Part shown: positions 52,111-60,474 of the stretch, piece by piece | Numbering within the stretch: the stretch's first letter is position 1 | Layout of the letters: each line of letters opens with the position of its first letter | Assembly (NCBI GenBank): GCA_964521065.1 | Contig: CAZFPQ010000004.1 | Coordinates: forward strand, 1-64,000 | DNA: 64,000 nucleotides | Direction of reading: 5' to 3' | From: CAYVAP01 sp964521065 | GTDB lineage: Bacteria > Bacteroidota > Bacteroidia > J057 | The notes under the pieces: generated by a model | What the model was told of the DNA's origin: nothing | Databases searched by the model: none | Seen by the model: only the letters and a program-made list of their open reading frames with translations | Program-made: the position numbers and the translations under genes

Positions 52111-52431
52111 ATGAAAGAAACCCGACTCGGCGAATTTGAAGAAGTGCTCTTGCTACTAGTAGGCATCCTCAGAGAGCAAGCTTATGCGTTGCGAATCGCA
52201 GAAAGCTTTGCGGAAGAAACCGGCCGAAAGGTCTCCATCGGGGCGGTTCATTCTACCCTCAAGCGTTTAGAAGACAAAGGATTTCTGAGTTCGAGGGTAG
52301 GGGAGGCCAGTGCTACTCGAGGTGGCCGGCGCAAGCGCCTTTACGAGGTTTCGGGCAGTGGCGAAGCTGCTCTAAGCGCTTCGCGCTCTCTCAAACAAAA
52401 TCTCTGGGCCAGGTATCCTTCATTTGATTGA
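52111..52431 (+). CDS. PadR family transcriptional regulator
   Basis: 106-aa winged-helix regulator: LGEFEEVLLLLVGILREQAYALRIAES, GAVHSTLKRLEDKGFLSSR and GGRRKRLYEVSGSGEAAL show the standard PadR core. The ATG at 52111 is preferred over a TTG at 52087 because it fits the family length. It overlaps its partner gene by a few bases and is the first gene of the module. It probably represses the permease through the inverted repeat immediately upstream. Confidence 0.9.
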   Translation: MKETRLGEFEEVLLLLVGILREQAYALRIAESFAEETGRKVSIGAVHSTLKRLEDKGFLSSRVGEASATRGGRRKRLYEVSGSGEAALSASRSLKQNLWARYPSFD

Positions 52432-52436
52432 TTCCC

Positions 52437-55049
52437 ATGTCAACTACTCCTTCTCATCCTCCTCAGTTAGCCCAAAGACTGCTGGCGCGGGTTCTCAAAG
52501 AAGAACTTGCTGAAGAGGTGCTGGGCGATCTTGAAGAGAAATTTGATTCCATCCAGCAAGAAAGAGGGTCGAAAGCTGCCCGACGAGAATACTGGTACCA
52601 AACCCTCCATTACCTCCGTCCTTTTGCCCTTAAAGCTCCCATACAACTTAATCTACCCAGCCTCATGCTATTCCGTCACACCCTCACCATCGCTCTGCGT
52701 ACCTTCAATCGGTATCGCAGTACCTTTTTGATCAACCTGCTTGGGCTCTCTACAGGCCTAGCCTGTGCTTTCCTGATTTTTTTATGGGTAAATGATGAGA
52801 CAGGCTTTGACGACTTCCATCAACATGGAGATCTCTTGTATCAGACCATGCTCAATCATGAAGAATCTGGTACTCTTCGCACTACGGAGGACGTCCCGAT
52901 GTTATTGGCGGATGCACTGTTAGAGGAGCGACCTGAGGTGGTAAAGGCCGTCACAGACACTGACGCTGTTTTATTTGGTGACAATTTCACGGTAAGCAAC
53001 GGGGAGCTATTCTTGAAACGCCATGGGAAGTTTACAGGACCCGCCTATTTCGAGATGTTTTCCTTCGACTTGATCTACGGTAAGGCAGATGAGGTTTTGA
53101 CCAAACCAGGTCAAATTGTCATTTCCAAGCGCTTGGCGGTTGAGCTATTTGGTAGTGCCACCGCAGCTATGGGGAAGGAAATGGAATGGCACATCTTGGG
53201 ATTTATTCAACAGGCCTTGGTCAGTGGAGTATTTGAAGACATTCCCGAAAACTCCACGGAGCAGTTTGACTTTGCCCTGCCCATTGAAATCTTTAAGAAC
53301 ATCATTGGGCAGGACAATATTCATTGGGGTAATTACAACGCCTACACCTATGTTCAATTGGCTCCTGGTACCGACGTCGCTCGTTTCAACCGAGAGCAGT
53401 CAGATTTCATCAAACGCAAGCGCGAAAACTCCAACGTCAATTTATTTCTCCGCAAATACGACTCGCAATACCTCTATGGTAAGTATGAGAATGGCCAGCA
53501 AGCCGGAGGACGCATCGACTATGTGCGTATGTTCATTCTGATCGCCTTTTTCATCCTGCTGATTGCTTGTATCAACTTTACCAATCTTGCTACGGCCCAA
53601 GCTAGTCGTCGTTTTAAAGAGGTTGGAGTAAAAAAGGCCATGGGGGCTAAGCGAAGTAGTTTGGTATTCCAATACCTGATGGAGTCCACTTTACTTAGCT
53701 TTTTTTCTTTATTGGTGGCCGGATTATGGATCACGCTCGCTTTGCCCTTGTTCAATGATGTCACGGGTAAAAGTCTAAGCCTTTCATTCAGCGGACTTCA
53801 AATTTTGGGAGCCTTAGCCATTGTACTGATCACAGGTTTGCTGGCCGGTAGTTATCCCGCTTTGTATTTGTCACGTTTTAGTCCGGTGCAGGTACTCAAG
53901 GGGAAGCTGAGTAGCAGTTGGGGTGAAACCTGGATTCGTCGAGGATTGGTGCTGTTTCAGTTTTCCTTATCCGTCATTCTTATTGTATCCGTGGGGGTGG
54001 TCTATCAACAGATCCGCTACACTCAGACCAAAAACTTAGGTTATGACCGAGAACACATCGTGGTGTTTCCTCGGGAAGGCAAAGCGATGACGGAGCTGGA
54101 TTCCTTTCTAGAAGGGATGGAGCAACTTACTGGGGTACAATCTGCTACGGCGACCGCCCACACCATGGTAGAAAATGGAGGGGGTGGTTACACCACTGGG
54201 GTCTCTTGGCCAGGGAAAACCCCTGAGGTAGAGGTTCGTTTTGAAAACGCGACGGTATACTACGATTTGATTGAAACCATGGGAATTGAATTGGTTGCGG
54301 GACGTAGCTTTTCAAAAGACTTTCAGAATGAAGAGAAAAAACTGATTCTCAATGAAACGGCCATCGAAGTGATGGGCCTGGAAAACCCGGTGGGCAGCAT
54401 GATCAATCTCTGGGGCGAGGATCGCGAAATAGTTGGGGTAGCTAAGGATTTTCACATGACCTCACTCCACGAAGCCATTTTTCCCTTATTCTTCCAAATC
54501 GGCGATCGCTTTTTACCCTATATCTTGGTAAAGCTAGAAGCCGGCCCTACCAGCGAAATCCTCAAGAGATTGGAGGGCTATTACGCGGAATTTAACCCTG
54601 GTTTTCCCTTTGACTATCGCTTTTTGGAGCAAGAGTACCAGGCTATGTACGTGGCTGAGCAGCGTATTTCGTCCCTTTCACGGGCTTTTGCCATCTTGGC
54701 GATATTGATTTCCTGCCTGGGACTATTTGGCTTGGCCACCTTTACTGCTGAGCGGCGGATCAAAGAAATTGGGGTCCGCAAGGTATTAGGCGCCAGCCAG
54801 TGGAGTTTGGTGCGCATGCTGACCCAGGAGTTTACTTGGATCGTCCTGCTGGCTATCGGTTTGGCTTTGCCGGTAGCTTACCTCATTACCTCTAACTGGC
54901 TAGAGACTTTTGCCTACCGGACCGATCTGCCTTGGGCCTGGTTTGCCCTCGCTGGGGTCATGGCCTTGCTGATTGCCTGGCTAACTGTGGGGATCAAAAC
55001 CTATCAGGTTTCTAGGGTGAATCCCGCCCGCTGTTTGAAGGATGAGTGA
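52437..55049 (+). CDS. FtsX/MacB-like ABC permease with permease-prefix domain
   Basis: 870 aa. An N-terminal permease-prefix domain (about 1-75, LAQRLLARVLKEELAEEVLGDLEEKF) is typical of PadR-linked permeases. Two FtsX halves follow, each with a periplasmic MacB core and four helices; motifs such as RRFKEVGVKKAMGAKRSSLV and RRIKEIGVRKVLGASQWSLV are conserved in order. No ABC ATPase is adjacent, as is usual for this arrangement. Its substrate is unknown. It starts 5 bp after the PadR stop, so the two are coupled. Confidence 0.9.
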   Translation: MSTTPSHPPQLAQRLLARVLKEELAEEVLGDLEEKFDSIQQERGSKAARREYWYQTLHYLRPFALKAPIQLNLPSLMLFRHTLTIALRTFNRYRSTFLINLLGLSTGLACAFLIFLWVNDETGFDDFHQHGDLLYQTMLNHEESGTLRTTEDVPMLLADALLEERPEVVKAVTDTDAVLFGDNFTVSNGELFLKRHGKFTGPAYFEMFSFDLIYGKADEVLTKPGQIVISKRLAVELFGSATAAMGKEMEWHILGFIQQALVSGVFEDIPENSTEQFDFALPIEIFKNIIGQDNIHWGNYNAYTYVQLAPGTDVARFNREQSDFIKRKRENSNVNLFLRKYDSQYLYGKYENGQQAGGRIDYVRMFILIAFFILLIACINFTNLATAQASRRFKEVGVKKAMGAKRSSLVFQYLMESTLLSFFSLLVAGLWITLALPLFNDVTGKSLSLSFSGLQILGALAIVLITGLLAGSYPALYLSRFSPVQVLKGKLSSSWGETWIRRGLVLFQFSLSVILIVSVGVVYQQIRYTQTKNLGYDREHIVVFPREGKAMTELDSFLEGMEQLTGVQSATATAHTMVENGGGGYTTGVSWPGKTPEVEVRFENATVYYDLIETMGIELVAGRSFSKDFQNEEKKLILNETAIEVMGLENPVGSMINLWGEDREIVGVAKDFHMTSLHEAIFPLFFQIGDRFLPYILVKLEAGPTSEILKRLEGYYAEFNPGFPFDYRFLEQEYQAMYVAEQRISSLSRAFAILAILISCLGLFGLATFTAERRIKEIGVRKVLGASQWSLVRMLTQEFTWIVLLAIGLALPVAYLITSNWLETFAYRTDLPWAWFALAGVMALLIAWLTVGIKTYQVSRVNPARCLKDE

Positions 55050-55068
55050 TGGGGAGGAAGAGTGCTTA

Positions 55069-55485
55069 TCAGGTAAGTTTGAGGATTAGCCATGTGATGA
55101 TGCCAGCTACGGTTCCGAAAAAGATTACTTGGTTAATTCGTAGATCCAGCCTCTGCCCAGGGATGTCGTGTTCGGGGTAATCCATCTCCCACTTTTTAGT
55201 CTGCGTACAGCGCGCCAGTAATTCGGGCGTGATGGGAATTCGTTCTACCCTTTGATGGGGTGGTTTGAAAAATAAGCCGCCCAAATTCTGCCCTTCTTCA
55301 TCATGGTGAAAATACCACAGATAGTTTTCCATGTTGACTTGGTATTTTTCAGCGTAGGCCAACATCATTTCGCTGAAGTCGTCACCTACTACTCCTAGGT
55401 CAAGAAATATGTCAGCCGTGGGATTTGAGGGGTAGACACCTATTTGTTCTTCAAGGAAAAACTGGATTTCAGTAAGACTGGACAT
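55069..55485 (-). CDS. DUF1493-like protein with C-terminal membrane helix
   Basis: 138 aa from the ATG at 55485; an upstream TTG (55596) would overlap the next gene and is less likely. The DUF1493 pattern (DLGVVGDDFSEMMLAYAEKY, then NYLWYFHHDEEG), thought to be acyl-carrier-protein-like, is visible, and a single C-terminal hydrophobic helix (VIFFGTVAGIITWLIL) anchors it. The serine for a pantetheine arm is not clear. It lies downstream of the DUF2071 gene on the same strand. Confidence 0.7.
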   Translation of the reverse strand: MSSLTEIQFFLEEQIGVYPSNPTADIFLDLGVVGDDFSEMMLAYAEKYQVNMENYLWYFHHDEEGQNLGGLFFKPPHQRVERIPITPELLARCTQTKKWEMDYPEHDIPGQRLDLRINQVIFFGTVAGIITWLILKLT

Positions 55486-55592
55486 AAGGGGGATTATGGG
55501 ATACGTAACGTGAACTTTGCTTACTAATGGCAGTTCTTCTCGCAAAAACAGAACGATTTGAGGGACTTCGAGGCCACATCGGAATGCCTGAT

Positions 55593-56333
55593 TCAAGCCC
55601 CTAAGGCTTCCTCAGAAACCCTCAGTCCCTCTAGCGACCTCCATTCATGCTCAATATTTTTCATCAAGAGGGCATTGTCAAACTGAATGCTGCCCTCTGG
55701 AAAGATCGCCTTGTTCTCAAAAAAGCTAGATCTCAATTCCGTCACGGCCAGAGTTTGCACCTTCCAGGTGTAGGTCCGGAGTTTCAAACCTTCAAAGGCC
55801 TGAGCTGAGTGATCGGGAGAGTAGCCAATGGAGCCTTTTGCTAGAAAATCAGATGCGCAGGCCACCGTGTCGAAAACGCTCTGTTCATTCCATTGCTCTG
55901 TTTCGTGAGCTCTGATCATGAGAGATGCCTGATCTTGGCTCTGAAAAGCTACGTGGTAGGTCTGGTCATGTTCATCCACCGAAAAATGGGCGTGATGATG
56001 AACTCCAGGAAAAATTCTTCCTCCTGCCCACACACTTAGCCGAGAAGAGGTATCCCTTCTCGGGATATACACTCCTTCTTTGAACTGGCCTTTTTCTGTC
56101 CACTCTACCGCTATTCTATGAGCACCATTTTCTGAAGCTAACCCCCACTTCAAGGGAAGCCAAATGGGGCGAACCTGTTTTAGGCGGATGAGACAAATCC
56201 CTGCGATGCCTTTTCCATGGACCAATTTAGGTCTAAATGGAGCAGGGAGATAACGGTCGAGCACTTCCGCTTCCACCTGGAAGTTGATGAGGATTCTCCG
56301 ATCAATGATACCGGTGATGGTAGGTATGTTCAT
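55593..56333 (-). CDS. DUF2071 domain protein
   Basis: 246 aa. The family pattern is clear: the N-terminal LINFQVEAEVLDRYLPAPFRPKL and GIAGICLIRLKQVRP, with EGVYIPRRDT in the middle. These proteins are widespread but their function is not known; structurally they resemble acetoacetate decarboxylase-like folds. It precedes the DUF1493-like gene on the same strand. No signal peptide is present. Confidence 0.85.
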   Translation of the reverse strand: MNIPTITGIIDRRILINFQVEAEVLDRYLPAPFRPKLVHGKGIAGICLIRLKQVRPIWLPLKWGLASENGAHRIAVEWTEKGQFKEGVYIPRRDTSSRLSVWAGGRIFPGVHHHAHFSVDEHDQTYHVAFQSQDQASLMIRAHETEQWNEQSVFDTVACASDFLAKGSIGYSPDHSAQAFEGLKLRTYTWKVQTLAVTELRSSFFENKAIFPEGSIQFDNALLMKNIEHEWRSLEGLRVSEEALGA

Positions 56334-56423
56334 GGTGTTTTTGTGTAGGTATGAGCCATACCCTGAATGTACGGAGGCGCCTAGGATTTGATCCCGATGG
56401 GTTAATTTATTCTTTTGGGCTCT

Positions 56424-57584
56424 TCACAAACCACTGGCCCGCTTTACTGCCTCTGGGCCATACTTAAGTCGAAGCCGGTCTAATGACTGATACAAGTCTA
56501 CCTGCCGAGCCTGGGACTGGAACAAGCCGAGCTGAGGGTGGCCTTTGACCAAGCCCATTAAAGCCAGTTCAAGGCTGCGCACCCGCATGCGTCGTTGATA
56601 GAGCTTGTCTAGCAATTGCTGAACATAGGGAGTCAAATGCTCATCGGCGTTACAGAAAGGTATCTGCAATTGGCGCTGTTCGCTCTCTCCGTTGCTATAG
56701 CGCAGCCGCAGCTGCAATTGAGTGGTGCATAGCTCCCGTTGACGGAGCTGAAAGCTAAGCTGTTCAACCAGCTGATGAAGGCTGCGCCGTAGAACCTGGG
56801 GCTCATCGGTTTCGGCTTCAAAACGCTGCCTAGCTCGAAGCTGTGCTTCCGTCTGAATTGGCTTCAAAGGGCGTAGGTCTTCACCACGCGCCATTTCAAA
56901 GAGTCGCTGCCCGAGTTTTCCGAAGGCTTGAATCAACGCTTGCCTGGGGAGTCGAGCCAATGTGCCCACGTCGCGCACCCCCATTTGCTGAAGCTGAGCA
57001 CTGAGTTCAGATCCTACTCCAGGCAGGGCGCTAATCGGTAGCACGGCTAGCTTAGCCAGCGCCTCTCTTTTAGTCCAATCATTTAGCTCGCCTAGCCGTG
57101 ATTGATCTGCTGCCAGTTGGGCCAGGAGTTTGTTGTGACCAAGTCCCAATCGTAAGGGGAGCTTGAGCTGTTTTTGTAAATACTGCCCAAGTGATTTTGC
57201 ATAGGAATGGGTGCCATAGAAGCGATCCATCCCCGTGAGGTCTACCCAAAAGCGATCGGGTAAACTTGCCTCAAATAAAGGGACTCTAGATGAAAGGAGC
57301 TCAATCATGCGTCGCCCTGCCCGCTGGTACAATTCAGCTTCTTCTGGCAAAGCGATCACAGAAGGGCAAAGCTGTTTGGCTCGCCGGAGAGGCATACCGA
57401 CTCTTAGCCCCATATTTCGGGCTACTGAGTTCGTGGCTAGTGCCACACTGCGCGCCCCCCCTCCCCTAATGATCAACGGATAGACCTTAAGCTGGGGCCG
57501 CCGTAGATATTCGATATGTACAAATAAGTCTGGAAAATGGATATGGAGGATATAGGGATTCAATTCTGCTATAATTTTTAGCAA
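56424..57584 (-). CDS. Y-family DNA polymerase homologue, catalytic residues missing (ImuB-like)
   Basis: 386 aa from a TTG start (57584; a second TTG at 57563 is as good, and no ATG is near). The family layout is clear: HIHFPDLF at the N-terminus, KSLGQYLQKQLKLPLRLGLGHNKLLA, and a helix-hairpin-helix ISALPGVGSELSAQLQQMG. But the two catalytic motifs differ from DinB: HIDMD reads HIHFPD and SIDEAYLD reads SLPDRFWVD, so the metal-binding Asp and Asp-Glu are gone. This is the pattern of ImuB, the non-catalytic mutasome component. No imuA or dnaE2 is in the window. The start overlaps candidate inverted repeats. Confidence 0.8.
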   Translation of the reverse strand: MLKIIAELNPYILHIHFPDLFVHIEYLRRPQLKVYPLIIRGGGARSVALATNSVARNMGLRVGMPLRRAKQLCPSVIALPEEAELYQRAGRRMIELLSSRVPLFEASLPDRFWVDLTGMDRFYGTHSYAKSLGQYLQKQLKLPLRLGLGHNKLLAQLAADQSRLGELNDWTKREALAKLAVLPISALPGVGSELSAQLQQMGVRDVGTLARLPRQALIQAFGKLGQRLFEMARGEDLRPLKPIQTEAQLRARQRFEAETDEPQVLRRSLHQLVEQLSFQLRQRELCTTQLQLRLRYSNGESEQRQLQIPFCNADEHLTPYVQQLLDKLYQRRMRVRSLELALMGLVKGHPQLGLFQSQARQVDLYQSLDRLRLKYGPEAVKRASGL

Positions 57585-57604
57585 AATAGTATTTAGTGCT
57601 AAAA
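57576..57604. promoter_or_regulatory. Inverted repeat at the Y-family polymerase start
   Basis: TTTTAGCA (57576-57583) and TGCTAAAA (57597-57604) are exact inverses, 13 bp apart. An overlapping pair TAGTAT / ATACTA (57587-57592 and 57615-57620) is also present. An SOS-type repressor site is possible, but no LexA consensus for this host is known to me. Confidence 0.4.
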
Positions 57605-57711
57605 TTTGAAATTTATACTAAAAAAAATGGCAAAAACAACCCTTCTCACAAGGCATTGAGACAAAGAAGACCTATCTTGTTACTAGGTACAGTCTCAAAA
57701 GCCCCATTTAG

Positions 57712-58287
57712 ATGGAAATTACCGAAGTATTCTACCCTAAAGTTCGCGCGGAATGGCGGGAATGGCTCCAGGAGCAACACCAGCAAAGGACTGAGGAAAT
57801 ATGGCTGAGGCGGTTTCGCAAACCTACAGGTATTCCTTGTATCAGCTATGACGATTTAGTAGAGGAGTGCCTTTGCTTTGGGTGGATCGATGGGGTGGTG
57901 AAAAAGTATGATGCCGACAGCAACGTGCAGCGTATCACCCCCCGCCGTAAGAAGACGTTTCTCTCTGAGCTAAATCGACAGCGCGTTTGGAAGCTCCAAC
58001 GTTTGGGTTTGATGACCCCAGCAGGAGAGGCTCCTATCGCAGACCAAATTGGTTCGCCCGATGATCCCTGGGAGATCCCCGAATGGATTGAAGAGCAGTT
58101 GCAAGCCATTCCTCAAGTTTGGGCGAATTTCCAGGATTTCCCTTACCTATATCGACGCCTAAAGGTAGGCTGGATCATGGAATGTGGTCCACGTCGCCAA
58201 GAAGAGGCTCAGAAGCGCTTGAACTATTTGATTAAGAATACCGAAAAAAATAAAATGTATGGCACCATCCCCTGGCTACCTGATTGA
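57712..58287 (+). CDS. YdeI/OmdA (OmpD-associated) family protein
   Basis: 191 aa. The family features are EEIWLRRFRKPTGIPCISYDDLVEECLCFGWIDG and VQRITPRRKKTFLSELNRQRVWK, with a C-terminal YLIKNTEKNK tail. YdeI/OmdA proteins are linked to bacteriocin or polymyxin tolerance in other bacteria, with no known mechanism. It is divergent from the polymerase homologue. The plus-strand ATG at 57712 is kept. Confidence 0.8.
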   Translation: MEITEVFYPKVRAEWREWLQEQHQQRTEEIWLRRFRKPTGIPCISYDDLVEECLCFGWIDGVVKKYDADSNVQRITPRRKKTFLSELNRQRVWKLQRLGLMTPAGEAPIADQIGSPDDPWEIPEWIEEQLQAIPQVWANFQDFPYLYRRLKVGWIMECGPRRQEEAQKRLNYLIKNTEKNKMYGTIPWLPD

Positions 58288-58443
58288 GAAGTGGGAAGCG
58301 AGGGGGAAGAGGCGGGACAAAATAAGATCGCTATTATTGGCCGTTTGAGAACGAGCAGGATCGTGAAACAAGCAATACCTAGTATCCTGGCATGAGTGAC
58401 CGGAGGCTTTTCGCCCCAAGAGAAAAAGCTCCAATCACAGTCA

Positions 58444-58926
58444 TTAGCGCCAACGGAAGCTTTTGTGGTCCACGGCTCGCATCGTACAAAGTACTCCATC
58501 AAGATGGTCACACTCGTGTTGGAGTAATTCGGCTAAATCATCCTCCATATGCCATTCTTGTTTTTGCCAATTGATATCGAAATAGCGAAGGGTCAAGGAG
58601 CGATGTCGACGCACCCTGACCAGCAAATGGGGAAAGCTCATGCAGTCATCCCATAGTTCGAAGGTTTCCTCACTTGGGTCATGGATCTCTGGATTAATGA
58701 AAATCACGGGCTCATCCATGTTCATGTACACCAATCGCTTCATGATGCCCAGTTGAGGAGCAGCGATGGCGCGGCCAAAGTGATACTTAGCTCGGATTTC
58801 TTCCATGACTTGATGTAGATCGGCAACCCAGCCATGAACTTGATCAAGTTCTGACGGAGTGATAGGGGGGCAGACTTCATATAAACGAGGGTCCCCAAGT
58901 AGAAGTAAGTCTTTGAGTTGTTTCAT
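58444..58926 (-). CDS. Divergent peptide deformylase
   Basis: 160 aa. The metalloenzyme that removes N-formyl groups from nascent proteins is recognisable: motif 1 GRAIAAPQLG, motif 2 DDCMSFP (usually EGCLS; the metal Cys remains) and motif 3 QHECDHLDG with both His and the catalytic Glu. The change of motif 2 places it among atypical deformylases, often a second copy in the genome. It has no visible operon partner. Whether it acts on N-formyl-methionine or another substrate is unclear. Confidence 0.8.
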   Translation of the reverse strand: MKQLKDLLLLGDPRLYEVCPPITPSELDQVHGWVADLHQVMEEIRAKYHFGRAIAAPQLGIMKRLVYMNMDEPVIFINPEIHDPSEETFELWDDCMSFPHLLVRVRRHRSLTLRYFDINWQKQEWHMEDDLAELLQHECDHLDGVLCTMRAVDHKSFRWR

Positions 58927-59069
58927 GAGTAGAAAGCTAGAATGCCAGAAAAGACGGCGGAAAAAGAGTCATAAATCCCAGAATATCTTAGGCTTAAATA
59001 AAATAGGTTGCCACTCCAAAGAGTTTTTAATAATATTAGTATAAGCTAACATTTATCATCTCCCCTGTT

Positions 59070-60410
59070 ATGCCTGCTTCTTTTATCGACCAACTCAATC
59101 GCCTACTTGCCAACAACCAGCTGGGCCCTGTAATTGACACACTATTTGAAAACATCCGCAATTACAAAAAAACCCATCCAGAGGAAGCCAAGTCTGTGGA
59201 AGAGTTCGAGACCCAGTTGATTGTGCTATCCGCCCGGTATAAAGAACTCACAGCCAAGGAGTTTGCTACTCAGCTAGATGCCAAAGAGATCCAGATTGCG
59301 CGGTCGCAATTGTTCTCTAACCTACGCGGAGTACTCTCAGGATTGGGAGACTATGAGGGACTAGCAAGCTTTTTGAAAGACCAGGATTTGAGGGAAATTG
59401 AGATCCAAGAAACCAGCGCCCCCCCCTCTATTGCACAGGCATTCCACTCTGCGCCAAGCACATCGGCGCAAGCTTCAGCAGCCAAGCCGTCTTCTAATAA
59501 TACCATGTTGTGGGTCTTGCTCACGGTGTTAGGACTCGCTGTGGCAGGTGTAGGAATCTGGAAATTTTCTGGACAGGGCGACAAGAAAATCAACCCCAAA
59601 GGCAACAATACTCCTGCAGTAAGCCAAGCAGAGGTCAAAGTAGACCCAGAAAAGGATAAGCAAAGCTGGGAGATTGCCCAGCGATCCGACACCAAGGCAG
59701 CCTACGAATTGTACTTACTCAATAATTCTAAGGGAGAATATGCTCAGGCAGCTCAAAAGCGCATCATTGAGATCGAGATTGATGAAGATGAGAAGTTGAT
59801 CAAAGCTGCCCGTAAAGAAGATACTCCAGAAGCTTATCGAGACTATCTCGCCCAGAGTAAGCTACATCGATATGCAGAAGAGGCTGAAAAGAGGTTGGAA
59901 GCCCTCATGGCAGGTGATGATTTAGCCAAAGAACTTTACCTCATACAGGGCAGCGACACCCTTACCTTGGTCCAAAAGATCAACTTACTTACCAAGGGAA
60001 CCCAAAAGCTCCCAGAAAGTCGCCAGGCAGAGTTTAAGACACAGATTGAGGTGTATCAAGAAGCCCTGGATAAGTATGCTTCTATCCCTAGTAAAGAGCG
60101 ATTTGTGGTGGCTCGATCAGTAAATGACCGTATGCCGGTTCCTAGAGAGGGAGCGAGCACTTTAGCCAAGGGAGGAGTAAGTGCTTGGGCTATGCTAAAT
60201 GCGCCCCAGAGTAAAGAAGCTGTTCGCTTTGTTTGGTTAAATGACCAGCACGAAGAAGTGGCCTTTAACATCATCAATGTCTCTAGGGGAGATAGGTACC
60301 GGGTCTGGGATAGCAAAAACCTATTTAAACGGCCTGCGGGGAAATACGAAGTCCGTCTGTACAATGGGCAAGACATGCTGATTGGCCGCCGGGTATTTAC
60401 CCTCAAATAG
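59070..60410 (+). CDS. EAD11-like adaptor with membrane helix and DUF2914-like C-terminus
   Basis: 446 aa. The N-terminal ~90 residues (LNRLLANNQLGPVIDTLF, LIVLSARYKELTAKEFATQL and IQIARSQLFSNLRGVLSGL) fit Effector-Associated Domain 11, an adaptor found in proposed bacterial immunity and cell-death proteins. A membrane helix follows at about 150-170 (MLWVLLTVLGLAVAGVGIW). A periplasmic part has repeats of SWEIAQRSDTKAAYELYLLN type. The C-terminal ~100 residues (EAVRFVWLND...YRVWDSKNLF) resemble DUF2914. It is 64 bp upstream of a voltage-sensor-like gene and probably its partner. EAD11 is assigned by eye. Confidence 0.65.
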   Translation: MPASFIDQLNRLLANNQLGPVIDTLFENIRNYKKTHPEEAKSVEEFETQLIVLSARYKELTAKEFATQLDAKEIQIARSQLFSNLRGVLSGLGDYEGLASFLKDQDLREIEIQETSAPPSIAQAFHSAPSTSAQASAAKPSSNNTMLWVLLTVLGLAVAGVGIWKFSGQGDKKINPKGNNTPAVSQAEVKVDPEKDKQSWEIAQRSDTKAAYELYLLNNSKGEYAQAAQKRIIEIEIDEDEKLIKAARKEDTPEAYRDYLAQSKLHRYAEEAEKRLEALMAGDDLAKELYLIQGSDTLTLVQKINLLTKGTQKLPESRQAEFKTQIEVYQEALDKYASIPSKERFVVARSVNDRMPVPREGASTLAKGGVSAWAMLNAPQSKEAVRFVWLNDQHEEVAFNIINVSRGDRYRVWDSKNLFKRPAGKYEVRLYNGQDMLIGRRVFTLK

Positions 60411-60474
60411 ATAAGCAGTTCCCTTTTGAGAAAACTTGTCTGACCTATATCACTTCTCTTCCGTAACATGAGTT

